In this document: one piece after another, positions 8,115-14,136 of the stretch
Position numbering within the stretch: position 1 is the first letter of the stretch
Layout: each line of letters opens with the position of its first letter
Position numbers and translations under genes: made by a program
Source: Amarolinea sp964580725
GTDB taxonomy: Bacteria; Chloroflexota; Anaerolineae; SSC4; Amarolineaceae
Reading direction: 5' to 3'
DNA: 14,136 bases
Assembly: GCA_964580725.1 (NCBI GenBank)
Contig: CAZOLV010000114.1
Coordinates: forward strand, 1-14,136
The notes under the pieces: generated by a model
Told to the model about the DNA's origin: nothing
Database searches by the model: none
Seen by the model: the letters and a program-made list of their open reading frames with translations, nothing else

Positions 8115-8966
8115 CTATTTCAGACCCGAATGCAGGAAGCTCTGGATGAAGCGGCGTTGGAAAATGATGAAGGCGATGAAGAGGGGGGCAACCACCATCA
8201 GGGTGGCGGCGCTCAGCAGCGACCACTGCGCCCCGATCTCGCCAAGTTGCGTGAAGCGCACCAACCCCGCGGTGAGGGGGCGGCTTTGATCGCTGTTGGT
8301 GACGATGAGCGGCCACAGAAACTCGTTCCAGTGCCAACTGACCGACGACAGGCCAAAGGCGATCAGGGTGGGAATGGCGGGCGGCAGATAGATGTGCCAC
8401 AGGAGCTGCGGCCAGGTGCAGCCGTCAATGATGCCGGCGTCCACCAGCTCGCGCGGCGTCTCCAGGAAGGCCTGCCGCAGCAGGAAGACGCCAAAGGCCG
8501 AGCCGAAGTAGGGAATGGCAATCGCCAGGCGTGTGTCGAACAGGCCGAGCTGGCGGATGGTGGAGAAGTTGGGCGCTAACAGCACGGCGGTGGGGATCAT
8601 CATTTGCAGGAGGATGAAGAAGAAGATGGCGCGCTTGCCCGCAAAGCGAAAGTGGGCAAAGGCAAAGGCCGCCAGGGTGATGGTGACGAGCTGCACGCCC
8701 AGGATCAGTCCGACGACGATCAGGGTGTTGACGTAGTACAGGTCGAAGGGCGCCAACGACCAGGCGCGCAGATAGCTGCCGATGCTCAGGTGGCTGCCAA
8801 ACCAGACCTGGCCGCGACTGAACGGCTCGTTTTCCGGGCGCAAGGAGGCGATCAGCGCCCAGACGACGGGGGCGGCCCACATCAGCGCCAGCACAATGGT
8901 CAGTAGGTTGAGGAGTGCACGCCCCACACGGGCAACTGGGCTGCGGCTGCGGTTGATTTCAAGCAT
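8115..8966 (-). CDS. ABC transporter permease (UgpE-like, MalG/CUT1 type)
   Basis: The 283-residue inner-membrane permease forms the transmembrane channel with the permease encoded just upstream. Six hydrophobic segments are visible. The cytoplasmic EAA loop that docks on the ATPase is at about 171-196 (P-R-E-L-V-D-A-G-I-I-D-G...LPP), and the C-terminus ends in the FQRRFIQS...GLK pattern typical of the MalG/UgpE group. Length matches the family (about 280). ATG 8966 is chosen over the in-frame GTG 8978: GAGGAA precedes it closely, and the ATG overlaps the end of the upstream gene by 8 bp (ATGCTTGA), a sign of translational coupling. The substrate cannot be read from the permease; a sugar or glycerol-phosphate is likely from family membership. 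No ATPase gene is in the operon, so a shared MsmK/UgpC-type ATPase encoded elsewhere is inferred. Confidence 0.92.
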   Translation of the reverse strand: MLEINRSRSPVARVGRALLNLLTIVLALMWAAPVVWALIASLRPENEPFSRGQVWFGSHLSIGSYLRAWSLAPFDLYYVNTLIVVGLILGVQLVTITLAAFAFAHFRFAGKRAIFFFILLQMMIPTAVLLAPNFSTIRQLGLFDTRLAIAIPYFGSAFGVFLLRQAFLETPRELVDAGIIDGCTWPQLLWHIYLPPAIPTLIAFGLSSVSWHWNEFLWPLIVTNSDQSRPLTAGLVRFTQLGEIGAQWSLLSAATLMVVAPLFIAFIIFQRRFIQSFLHSGLK

Positions 8967-9876
8967 GGTCTTCCTCACGGCGCTCTGACAGGACGAAGTT
9001 GGTCAGGGTGAAGAGGAGCAGGCAGGCGATCAGCACGACGGTGATGGCGGCCGAGACGCCAATGTCCTGACTCTCGAATCGCTCTTGCCACAGATTGAAG
9101 AGCAGCACGGCGCTGGCCTGGCTCGGCCCGCCTTTGGTCACGACGAAGATGTGATCCACGGTTTGGAAGGCGCCGATGAAGGCAATCGTCGAAACGAAGA
9201 GTGTGGTGCGACGCAGCAGCGGGAAGGTGATGCGCCAGAGGGTCTGCCAGCCGCTGGCGCCGTCCAGCGCAGCCGCCTCGAAGACATCGGTGGGCAAGTT
9301 CTGCAGGCCGGCCAGGTAGAAGATCATGAAATAGCCGGCGTTCTTCCAGAGCGCCACGATCATCACCGCCGGCAGGGCCAGGCCAGGATTGCCGGCCCAG
9401 TTTTGCGGGCCGCGGTAGCCCAACGTGTAGAGCGCCGAGTTGAACAGGCCGTAGTCGGGCGTGAAGAAGAACATCCAGATGGTGGCGGCGCTGACCATGG
9501 GCAGGATAGTGGGGTGGAAGAAGGCGAGGCGCGCCAGCGCCGTCCCCCGCATCTGCCGGTTGACCAGCAGCGCAAAGAGGAAGCCAAGCACCACGCTGGG
9601 CGGGACGGTGCCCAGCACGTAGATGGCGGTATTGCCCAAGACCTGGTGAAAGTTCTCGTCGGCCAGCAGCCGGGCATAGTTGCCCAGGCCGGTGAAGACC
9701 GGCTCGCGGTACCTGGCCACAACGAGCTGCTGGCGAAAGAAACTCTGGTAGATGGCCTGCAGGGTGGGCCAGGCCGTGAAAAGGGCGACGAAAAGCGCGG
9801 TCGGCAGGACGAGCAGGATGGGCAGGAACGATGCGCCCCGTCGGGAACGGGGCGCTGGCGTCGAAGCGGCGGACAT
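8959..9876 (-). CDS. ABC transporter permease (UgpA-like, MalF/CUT1 type)
   Basis: The 305-residue inner-membrane permease is the partner of the permease that follows. A hydrophilic, Arg-rich N-terminus leads into six membrane segments. The N-terminal P-loop region shows TGLGNYARLL (about 62-71), frequent in UgpA/LacF-type permeases, and the EAA loop is E200-AAALDGASGW...ITFP219, which is close to consensus. Length agrees with the family (about 295). ATG 9876 is preferred over GTG 9885 because GGGGAG (9884-9889) lies 8 nt upstream of it and overlaps the GTG. An 84-nt gap with a stable hairpin separates it from the binding-protein gene, while its 3' end overlaps the next permease by 8 bp, so the two permeases are made as a coupled pair. 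Confidence 0.92.
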   Translation of the reverse strand: MSAASTPAPRSRRGASFLPILLVLPTALFVALFTAWPTLQAIYQSFFRQQLVVARYREPVFTGLGNYARLLADENFHQVLGNTAIYVLGTVPPSVVLGFLFALLVNRQMRGTALARLAFFHPTILPMVSAATIWMFFFTPDYGLFNSALYTLGYRGPQNWAGNPGLALPAVMIVALWKNAGYFMIFYLAGLQNLPTDVFEAAALDGASGWQTLWRITFPLLRRTTLFVSTIAFIGAFQTVDHIFVVTKGGPSQASAVLLFNLWQERFESQDIGVSAAITVVLIACLLLFTLTNFVLSERREEDHA

Positions 9877-9918
9877 AGCGATCACTCCCCGGGGCGCATG
9901 AAACGGCGCGGCCGCGTG

Positions 9919-9945
9919 GCGACCCGGCGTCGGGCGCCGGGTCGC
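9919..9945 (-). promoter_or_regulatory. Intercistronic hairpin between binding protein and permeases
   Basis: GCGACCCGGCG (9919-9929) and its exact complement (9935-9945) form an 11-bp, GC-only-but-two stem around TCGGG, with extra GGCC pairing possible outside it. It lies between the stop of the binding-protein gene and the Shine-Dalgarno of permease 1. Hairpins here in binding-protein operons commonly protect the upstream message or cause partial termination, giving more binding protein than permease; that role is inferred. Confidence 0.7.
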
Positions 9946-9960
9946 GGCTGTGCGGCCGGT

Positions 9961-11295
9961 TTACTTGAACGCGGCCAGTTCTTTGTCGGCGTCCTTCTGG
10001 GCAGTCGTCATGGCGGCGGCGGCGGTCGCCTGACCGTTGTAGGCCAGTTGCACGGCGTCGTTGAAGATCTTGCGCACCTTGGCCAGGTTTTGCACCGAGA
10101 ATTCGGCGCCGGCGTACTTGAGCGCATCGCGCGTCAGCGCCGCCTGGGGCACTTTGGCCAGATAGTCCTTCATGGCCTGGGTGTCATAGGCGCTTTGGCG
10201 GCTGGCGATGTAGCCGGTGTTGATGCTGTAATCGGCGGCCAGTTCGGGCGAAGTGATGAACTCGACGAAGCGCCAGGCTGCGTCTTGCTGCTCCTTGGGC
10301 GCGTTCTTGAAGATGTAGAGGTTGCCGCCACCCGGCACGCTGGCGAAGGTGCCCTTCTCATTGCCCGGATAGGGCATCACACCCACCTTGAACTGGGCCG
10401 ACTTGAGAATACCGGCCAGGCTGCCGGTGGTGTGGGCGATCATGCCGACCTTGCCGGCGGCAAATTCGCTCGACGCCTGACCCCAGTTGGCCTGCACGCC
10501 CTCTGGCATCGCCTTGTGGACTTTGGACAGGTCAATATAGAATTGAATCGCTTCCACGACCTTCGGGTTGTCGAAGAAGACCTCGGCATCCTTGCCTTCG
10601 CCGAAGATGTTCTGCCCGTTGCCGATGGCCAGCGGCTGGAAGAGCCAGTAGGGGTTGTCGGACGGGAAGAGCATTCCCCACTGCTTGACTTCGCTGCCCT
10701 CGCGCACCGTCAGTTTTTGCGCAGCGGCGGCCCATTCCTGCCAGGAGGTGGGCGGTTGCAGGCCGGCGGCGCTGAACATGTCGGCGTTGTAGTAGAGCAC
10801 GACGGCGCTGCGCTGGAAGGGGATGCTGTACAGCTTGCCTTCGTAGCGTGAGTTGGCGAGAAAGGCGGGGTAGAAATCGTTCAGGTAGGCCTGGCCGTTC
10901 GCCATCTTGGCGACGTAGTCGTCGAGCGGGGCGATGTAGTCCAGGTTGATGAAATCGTAGAGATCGCTGGCCAGCATGACGGCCAGGGCGGGCGGCTTGC
11001 CGCCGCCGCTGACGGTGGTTTGCAGCGCCGTGCGCAGATCGGCGTAGCCGCCGGAGAAGACGGCTTTGACCTTGACGTCGGCGTTGGCGGCTTCGAATTT
11101 TTCGATGTAGCCTTGCAGAATCTTGGCGATGGGCGCATCCACGGCCACGGGGTAGAAGACCTCGATCGAGACCGGTTCTTTGGGTGGAGCCTGGGTGGCG
11201 GGGGGCTGCGTCGGCGCGACGGTGGCGGCAGGCCCGCCGCAGCCAGCGACGGCGATGGCCAATACGAGCAGCAAAACGACAAAACGACCCTTCAT
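9961..11295 (-). CDS. Extracellular solute-binding lipoprotein (family 1, UgpB-like)
   Basis: The 444-residue substrate-binding protein captures a solute outside the membrane and delivers it to the two permeases encoded next. MKGRF and a hydrophobic stretch end in the lipobox V16-A-G-C19, followed by an Ala/Pro/Thr linker to about residue 41, so the mature protein is lipid-anchored. The fold then follows the SBP family 1 pattern: VEVFYP-like strand, YADLRTAL (84-91), IPFQRS (158-163), YYNADMFSAAGL (168-179) with TSWQEW, and near the end FVEFITSPELAADYSINTGYIASRQSAYD-like sequence, in which the TGY-[IL] segment resembles E. coli UgpB (also about 440 residues). ATG 11295 is chosen because AGGAGG (11306-11311) precedes it by 10 nt; an upstream in-frame ATG at 11469 lies inside the promoter. 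Glycerol-3-phosphate, a glycerophosphodiester or a sugar are all possible ligands. Confidence 0.93.
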   Translation of the reverse strand: MKGRFVVLLLVLAIAVAGCGGPAATVAPTQPPATQAPPKEPVSIEVFYPVAVDAPIAKILQGYIEKFEAANADVKVKAVFSGGYADLRTALQTTVSGGGKPPALAVMLASDLYDFINLDYIAPLDDYVAKMANGQAYLNDFYPAFLANSRYEGKLYSIPFQRSAVVLYYNADMFSAAGLQPPTSWQEWAAAAQKLTVREGSEVKQWGMLFPSDNPYWLFQPLAIGNGQNIFGEGKDAEVFFDNPKVVEAIQFYIDLSKVHKAMPEGVQANWGQASSEFAAGKVGMIAHTTGSLAGILKSAQFKVGVMPYPGNEKGTFASVPGGGNLYIFKNAPKEQQDAAWRFVEFITSPELAADYSINTGYIASRQSAYDTQAMKDYLAKVPQAALTRDALKYAGAEFSVQNLAKVRKIFNDAVQLAYNGQATAAAAMTTAQKDADKELAAFK

Positions 11296-11440
11296 AGCGA
11301 CAGTTCCTCCTAGACAACGAACGATGGAAGTGGTTCGACTCGACGCCCGCTCCGCACCGTAGAGCAGAGGCGACGTCGCGCCCCGCGGTTGCGTTGCATG
11401 ATATGGGGCGGCCGGCAAGTCAGGGGCAAATGTGCGGGCG

Positions 11441-11469
11441 AGTTTAGCACAGTCGCAGTGGGCTGTCAA
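11441..11469 (-). promoter_or_regulatory. Sigma70-type promoter of the ABC transporter operon
   Basis: On the minus strand a perfect -35 TTGACA (11464-11469) is separated by exactly 17 nt from TAAACT (11441-11446), which is preceded by TGC and so forms an extended -10. Transcription should start near 11434, giving a leader of about 139 nt before the ATG at 11295. I saw no clear LacI-type operator palindrome in the leader. Confidence 0.8.
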
Positions 11470-11491
11470 TTCGCTTCGGGCGAGAGGCGCC

Positions 11492-12038
11492 TCACCACGG
11501 CTCCGAGAGTTTGGCGATGATGTCCCGCCGTGAGAGCATGCGCCAGCAGCGCTCGCAGCGGTTGAACTCCGGTTCGATGCTCGACTCGTCGCGCAGATCG
11601 AACGCGTTGCGCGCCTGCTGGCGGAGGTGGATGTACTGATCCATCTGCGCCTTCAACTCCTCGATGTTCTCGATCCACTCGTCCTCGGTGTTCTCGATCC
11701 ACTCGTCCTCGGTGTTCTCGATCCACTCGTCCTCGGTGTTCTCGATCCACTCGTCCTCGATGGCGTCCGGCAGGCCGCCGAAGATTGGGTAGGCGTTGGC
11801 GCCCATCTTCGGGTCGGGGTACACCACCACGCCGGCACGCTCCAGCAGTCCTTGATTCTTCAGCGCCTCGCGACGGCGCAGGACAATGTGACGCACCAGC
11901 GGGTTGTGCTGTTGAAAGAAGCCGGGCACCAGCACCTGGTCGAGCGATGTCTGGGTGAAGAGGTCGAACGAGCTGTAGGCGCGGTCGCTGGAGAAGCAGT
12001 CGTCGGCGATGTCCGCGCCCACCGCTGCCAGTTTGGCG
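11492..12038 (-). pseudogene. Helicase-like gene fragment (SNF2-type), cut by IS element
   Basis: An open frame reads out of the IS boundary at 12038 and stops at 11492 after about 180 residues, beginning AKLAAVGADIADD. The core FFQQHNPLVRHIVLRRREAL...GLLERAGVVVYPDPK resembles the segment N-P-F-I-R-H-I-V-x-R-x-R-x-x-L-E found in bacterial SNF2/HepA-like helicases between the two helicase halves. This is recognition from memory without a search. ATPase motifs I-VI are absent. The N-terminal part should have lain to the right, where the IS and CRISPR array now are, and the C-terminal helicase half is also missing, so the gene is a remnant. It contains four 8-residue EDEWIENT repeats. A GTG at 12022 is an available start but has no convincing Shine-Dalgarno. 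It could once have belonged to a defence locus beside the CRISPR array. Confidence 0.55.
11664..11759 (-). repeat. Four in-frame 24-bp tandem repeats
   Basis: Four consecutive 24-bp units cover 11664-11759 and differ only at the first base of the first unit. On the minus strand each codes for EDEWIEN plus T (or I in the last copy). Near identity at the DNA level points to recent slippage or unequal recombination in the helicase fragment. Confidence 0.93.
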
Positions 12039-12054
12039 AGTAGTTTTGCACTTT
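12039..12054 (+). repeat. Left terminal inverted repeat of the IS derivative
   Basis: AGTAGTTTTGCACTTT; differs by one base from the complement of 12696-12711. Confidence 0.8.
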
Positions 12055-12091
12055 TGACACAGGACCAGGCTAGACAGCCAGCGTTCTCCCG

Positions 12092-12125
12092 GCTAGAGTT
12101 AGGTCAACAAACAACCAACTCTAGC
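12092..12125 (+). promoter_or_regulatory. Hairpin ahead of the transposase start
   Basis: GCTAGAGTT (12092-12100) and AACTCTAGC (12117-12125) form a 9-bp stem around a 16-nt loop, ending 2 nt before the Shine-Dalgarno AAAGGAGG (12128-12135). IS elements often carry such a structure to keep outside transcription from producing transposase; this role is inferred. Confidence 0.6.
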
Positions 12126-12139
12126 AGAAAGGAGGACGC

Positions 12140-12679
12140 ATGGCTCAGCCAGTTATAGTCCAGGATGCGACATGACGCCAGTTTGCCGGATCACTGCGGA
12201 GTGCATTCAGCGTACCGCAGTGGAATTATGGAAGTACTTTGTGACCGTACTCGTGGGGTTGCTGCACTGCGATGCCGCCCACACGCTTTCAGGCTTGCTA
12301 CGTCAAGTCGCCATTGCGATGAGTGTGAGCGGGCTGAGTCGTTTTCTAAAGAGCCTGGCCTGGTCAACAGAAACGTTGACGGTTGTGCGCCAGGAGCGGT
12401 TCAATGCCCAGGTTGTTGGGGAAGATGCGGAAGCGCATGTCCGCAAGCGTACGCAGCGTTCCCGACGTGCGGGTCGTCCCAGTAAGATCGTCGTGATAGG
12501 TTTCTTGATCATGGATGACTCGACCCACGTTAAGCGCTACGCTCGCAAGGATGGGCCAAGCTCGCGCCTGCATACGCAAACTACGTGCTGATCTCTTGCT
12601 CGATTGGGTCAGCCTGCAGTTCCGATCGGGCGCCTCCACCGATAAAGTTCGCTCTCAGCTCCAGCCGGCACCGGCTTGA
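12140..12679 (+). pseudogene. Broken DDE transposase gene (N- and C-terminal parts only)
   Basis: AAAGGAGG (12128-12135) points to ATG 12140, but that frame ends after 11 codons (MAQPVIVQDAT, TGA 12173-12175). The stop overlaps ATG 12172 (ATGA), which opens the main frame to about 12550. That part shows ELWKYFVTVLVGLL, SGLSRFLKSLAW and KIVVIGFLIMDDST, the last carrying the first catalytic Asp of a DDE transposase. From 12551 to TGA 12677-12679 a different frame reads MGQARACIRKLRADLLLDWV...QFRSGAS, the kind of ending seen in such transposases. The middle, with the second Asp and the Glu, is missing, which implies an internal deletion joining the ends out of frame near 12550. The 5' two-frame arrangement is either a frameshift or a coupled leader peptide. 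No active transposase can be made from this copy. The family is IS701/IS4-like at best. Confidence 0.75.
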
Positions 12680-12695
12680 GCGCCTGCAAATGCAC

Positions 12696-12711
12696 AAAGT
12701 GCAAAATTACT
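12696..12711 (-). repeat. Right terminal inverted repeat of the IS derivative
   Basis: Read on the minus strand it is AGTAATTTTGCACTTT. It ends one base before the preserved part of the first CRISPR repeat (12713). Confidence 0.8.
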
Positions 12712-13343
12712 GCCCCACGCGTGTGGGGAATACGTGGTCGTGGCGCCAGACCGCCACAGGGCGGTCGGTTCACCCCCACGCGTGTGGGGAATACTGGGCG
12801 AAGGCTGACCGCGAGCTGAAGGCGACCGGTTCACCCCCACGCGTGTGGGGAATACCCCGACCGCTTCTTCGAGGGCGGTCAGCCGTTCGGTTCACCCCCA
12901 CGCGTGTGGGGAATACGGTTTTGTTCTTGTCCGTCACGAACTGGGTAACGGTTCACCCCCACGCGTGTGGGGAATACGGGGCGTTTACGTTGCACCCTCT
13001 GGCGGCCGCCGGTTCACCCCCACGCGTGTGGGGAATACAAGTGCTCAAGTGCCAGTACTGGCACGGGCGGCGGTTCACCCCCACGCGTGTGGGGAATACT
13101 ACCGTTGCGGTGAATTGGAGGTGTGATGATACGGTTCACCCCCACGCGTGTGGGGAATACCGGCAGCGGGCGACGGGTCGCCTAGACTGACAAGGTTCAC
13201 CCCCACGCGTGTGGGGAATACCAGGTTGGCCCACGCAGCGCCGATCGAGGTGATGGTTCACCCCCACGCGTGTGGGGAATACGTGGACTGCGTCACGAAG
13301 ACGGCAACCGCAACCGGTTCACCCCCACGCGTGTGGGGAATAC

Positions 13344-13437
13344 GATGGCATGGGGGGTAGCGTTGATAAGCATCTAGGTTCACCCCCACGCGTGTGGGGA
13401 ATACTGCATTTACGCGGCTTCGTCGGACAGGGTCGAC
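13344..13437 (-). repeat. Two-spacer block, copy 1 (spacers 11-12)
   Basis: Spacers 13344-13376 (starts GATGGCATGG) and 13405-13437 (starts TGCATTTACG) with the repeat between them are identical to 13710-13803. The copies are 366 bp apart, exactly six repeat-spacer units. Confidence 0.97.
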
Positions 13438-13709
13438 GGTTCACCCCCACGCGTGTGGGGAATACGCGACCCCCTCGACTGGGTCTTCGCCCGTGATCGG
13501 TTCACCCCCACGCGTGTGGGGAATACGCGAATGGCCGCCTCATCAGCAACGAGGGCCGCGGTTCACCCCCACGCGTGTGGGGAATACCGTACCAGTCAAA
13601 TCCGGGGCGGCGATCCCCCCGGTTCACCCCCACGCGTGTGGGGAATACCGGGGAAGGTCGCAACGCCCGTCGCGCCATACCGGTTCACCCCCACGCGTGT
13701 GGGGAATAC

Positions 13710-13803
13710 GATGGCATGGGGGGTAGCGTTGATAAGCATCTAGGTTCACCCCCACGCGTGTGGGGAATACTGCATTTACGCGGCTTCGTCGGACAGGGTC
13801 GAC
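13710..13803 (-). repeat. Two-spacer block, copy 2 (spacers 17-18)
   Basis: Identical to 13344-13437, in the same order and orientation. The spacers on either side of the two blocks differ, so the duplicated segment is limited to two spacers. Confidence 0.97.
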
Positions 13804-14136
13804 GGTTCACCCCCACGCGTGTGGGGAATACTCGCAGCGCGCCGACCGTCAGGCCGGCGACCTCGGTTCACCCCCACGCGTGTGGGGAATACCGTCAATG
13901 CAGACGGCGCAATCCCGTAAGGCGCGGTTCACCCCCACGCGTGTGGGGAATACACCGCCGCGAACGCTGCCCGCGCCCAGGTCGAGGGTTCACCCCCACG
14001 CGTGTGGGGAATACGTCTTAGATTTTCCCGCCATATGCACTCCGTTCGGTTCACCCCCACGCGTGTGGGGAATACAGAGCTACGGGGTGCTTTCGCAGCG
14101 TAACCCGCGGTTCACCCCCACGCGTGTGGGGAATAC

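Larger units (their letters stand above)
12039..12711 (+). mobile_element. 673-bp insertion sequence derivative with deleted transposase core
   Basis: The element is bounded by inverted repeats AGTAGTTTTGCACTTT (12039-12054) and, on the other strand, AGTAATTTTGCACTTT (12696-12711), which match at 15 of 16 bases. Inside lie a hairpin, a strong Shine-Dalgarno, the N-terminal part of a DDE-type transposase and, out of frame, a short C-terminal part. At 673 bp it is roughly half of a usual single-transposase IS, so it is a non-autonomous derivative. No target-site duplication is visible: left flank ends TTTGGCG, right flank starts GCCCCAC. The left flank is the helicase fragment and the right flank a CRISPR repeat. 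The IS701/IS4-like affiliation is only suggested by the transposase pattern. Confidence 0.8.
12713..14136 (-). CRISPR. Type I-E-like CRISPR array, 24 repeats and 23 spacers
   Basis: One truncated repeat (12713-12733, last 21 bases of the unit) is followed by 23 identical 28-bp repeats that start at 12767 and recur every 61 bp to 14109-14136. On the + strand the unit begins GGTTCACCCCC and ends GTGGGGAATAC, with a CCCCAC/GTGGGG palindrome. All 23 spacers are 33 nt. The complementary strand reads GTATTCCCC...GGGTGAACC, which lines up with the E. coli type I-E repeat (GTGTTCCCC...GATAAACCG), so the array is transcribed on the minus strand and the leader should be right of the window. The base adjoining the repeat is C on the + strand for 18 of 23 spacers (G in the crRNA sense), as expected when that base derives from the PAM. 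No cas gene is in the window. Frames reading through the array with SPPRVWGI/HPHACGEY/FTPTRVGNT repeats are artefacts. Confidence 0.98.

Noticed and set aside
7609..8400. 263-codon minus-strand frame overlapping the permease 3' end, the intergenic region and the giant gene 3' end
   Set aside because: Its two ends are antisense or out-of-frame shadows of real genes. Only the middle part could be real, and it lacks a ribosome site; it is described with the intergenic region.
9085..10851. 588-codon open frame on the + strand antisense to permease and binding-protein genes
   Set aside because: It is a high-GC shadow frame opposite well-supported genes; its composition (Gly, Arg, His, Glu-rich) has no domain pattern and it spans two genes and their intergenic hairpin.
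11296..11440. LacI-type operator in the leader of the transporter operon
   Set aside because: I looked for a palindrome with a central CG near the promoter; only weak direct repeats such as GTTGCGTTGC were seen.
12039..12733. Left side of the array as the CRISPR leader
   Set aside because: The repeat orientation matches type I-E with transcription on the minus strand, and the sequence left of the first repeat is an IS terminal repeat, not a leader.
12585..14021. Several open frames on the + strand through the CRISPR region (proteins with SPPRVWGI, HPHACGEY, FTPTRVGNT repeats)
   Set aside because: They are translations of the 28-bp repeats; the 61-bp period shifts the frame each unit, giving the three alternating motifs. 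No ribosome sites or protein logic.
12734..14108. Self-targeting spacers against genes in this window
   Set aside because: By eye no spacer matches any other part of the window; only the internal duplicates match each other. A computed search could still find mismatched hits.

Overview
The window looks like a contig from a high-GC member of the Chloroflexota (Anaerolineae/Caldilineae type). This is inferred from the Thr/Pro-rich TDTPEP/TDTPTP linkers, the LTD, DUF11, TSP3 and LVIVD domain mosaics in one huge surface protein, the style of the sugar or glycerol-phosphate ABC transporter, and the type I-E CRISPR repeat. No rRNA or tRNA gene was seen to confirm it.

Left part (1-7865, + strand): a ten-unit heptanucleotide repeat and two small hairpins precede a probable promoter and a two-gene overlapping cluster. 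The first gene encodes a four-helix membrane protein built from two copies of a His/Glu-bearing two-helix unit. The second encodes a 66-residue single-pass protein. After an 18-bp hairpin comes a giant membrane-anchored, cell-surface mosaic protein of more than 2,180 residues. It is interrupted by a 100-N assembly gap and ends inside a truncated DUF11 domain. A perfect 15-bp-stem palindrome lies between it and the convergent operon that follows.

Middle part (8115-11469, - strand): an ABC importer operon reads substrate-binding lipoprotein, permease 1, permease 2 (UgpB/UgpA/UgpE-like). It has a good sigma70-type promoter and an intercistronic hairpin, and no ATPase gene is present.

Right part (11492-14136): a fragment that resembles SNF2-type helicases, carrying an in-frame 24-bp tandem expansion, is cut by a 673-bp insertion-sequence derivative. 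Near-identical 16-bp terminal inverted repeats define that element, and its transposase has lost its core. The other end of the element lies inside a CRISPR repeat. From there a strictly periodic (61 bp) type I-E-like array runs to the last base of the window: one truncated repeat, 23 identical 28-bp repeats and 23 spacers of 33 nt, including a two-spacer block present twice. By comparison with the E. coli type I-E repeat the array is read on the - strand, so the leader and cas genes should lie beyond the right edge and the IS sits at the old, leader-distal end.

The least explained parts are the internally duplicated His/Glu membrane protein with its small partner and the giant surface protein, and the IS-mediated junction between a broken helicase gene and the end of the CRISPR array.
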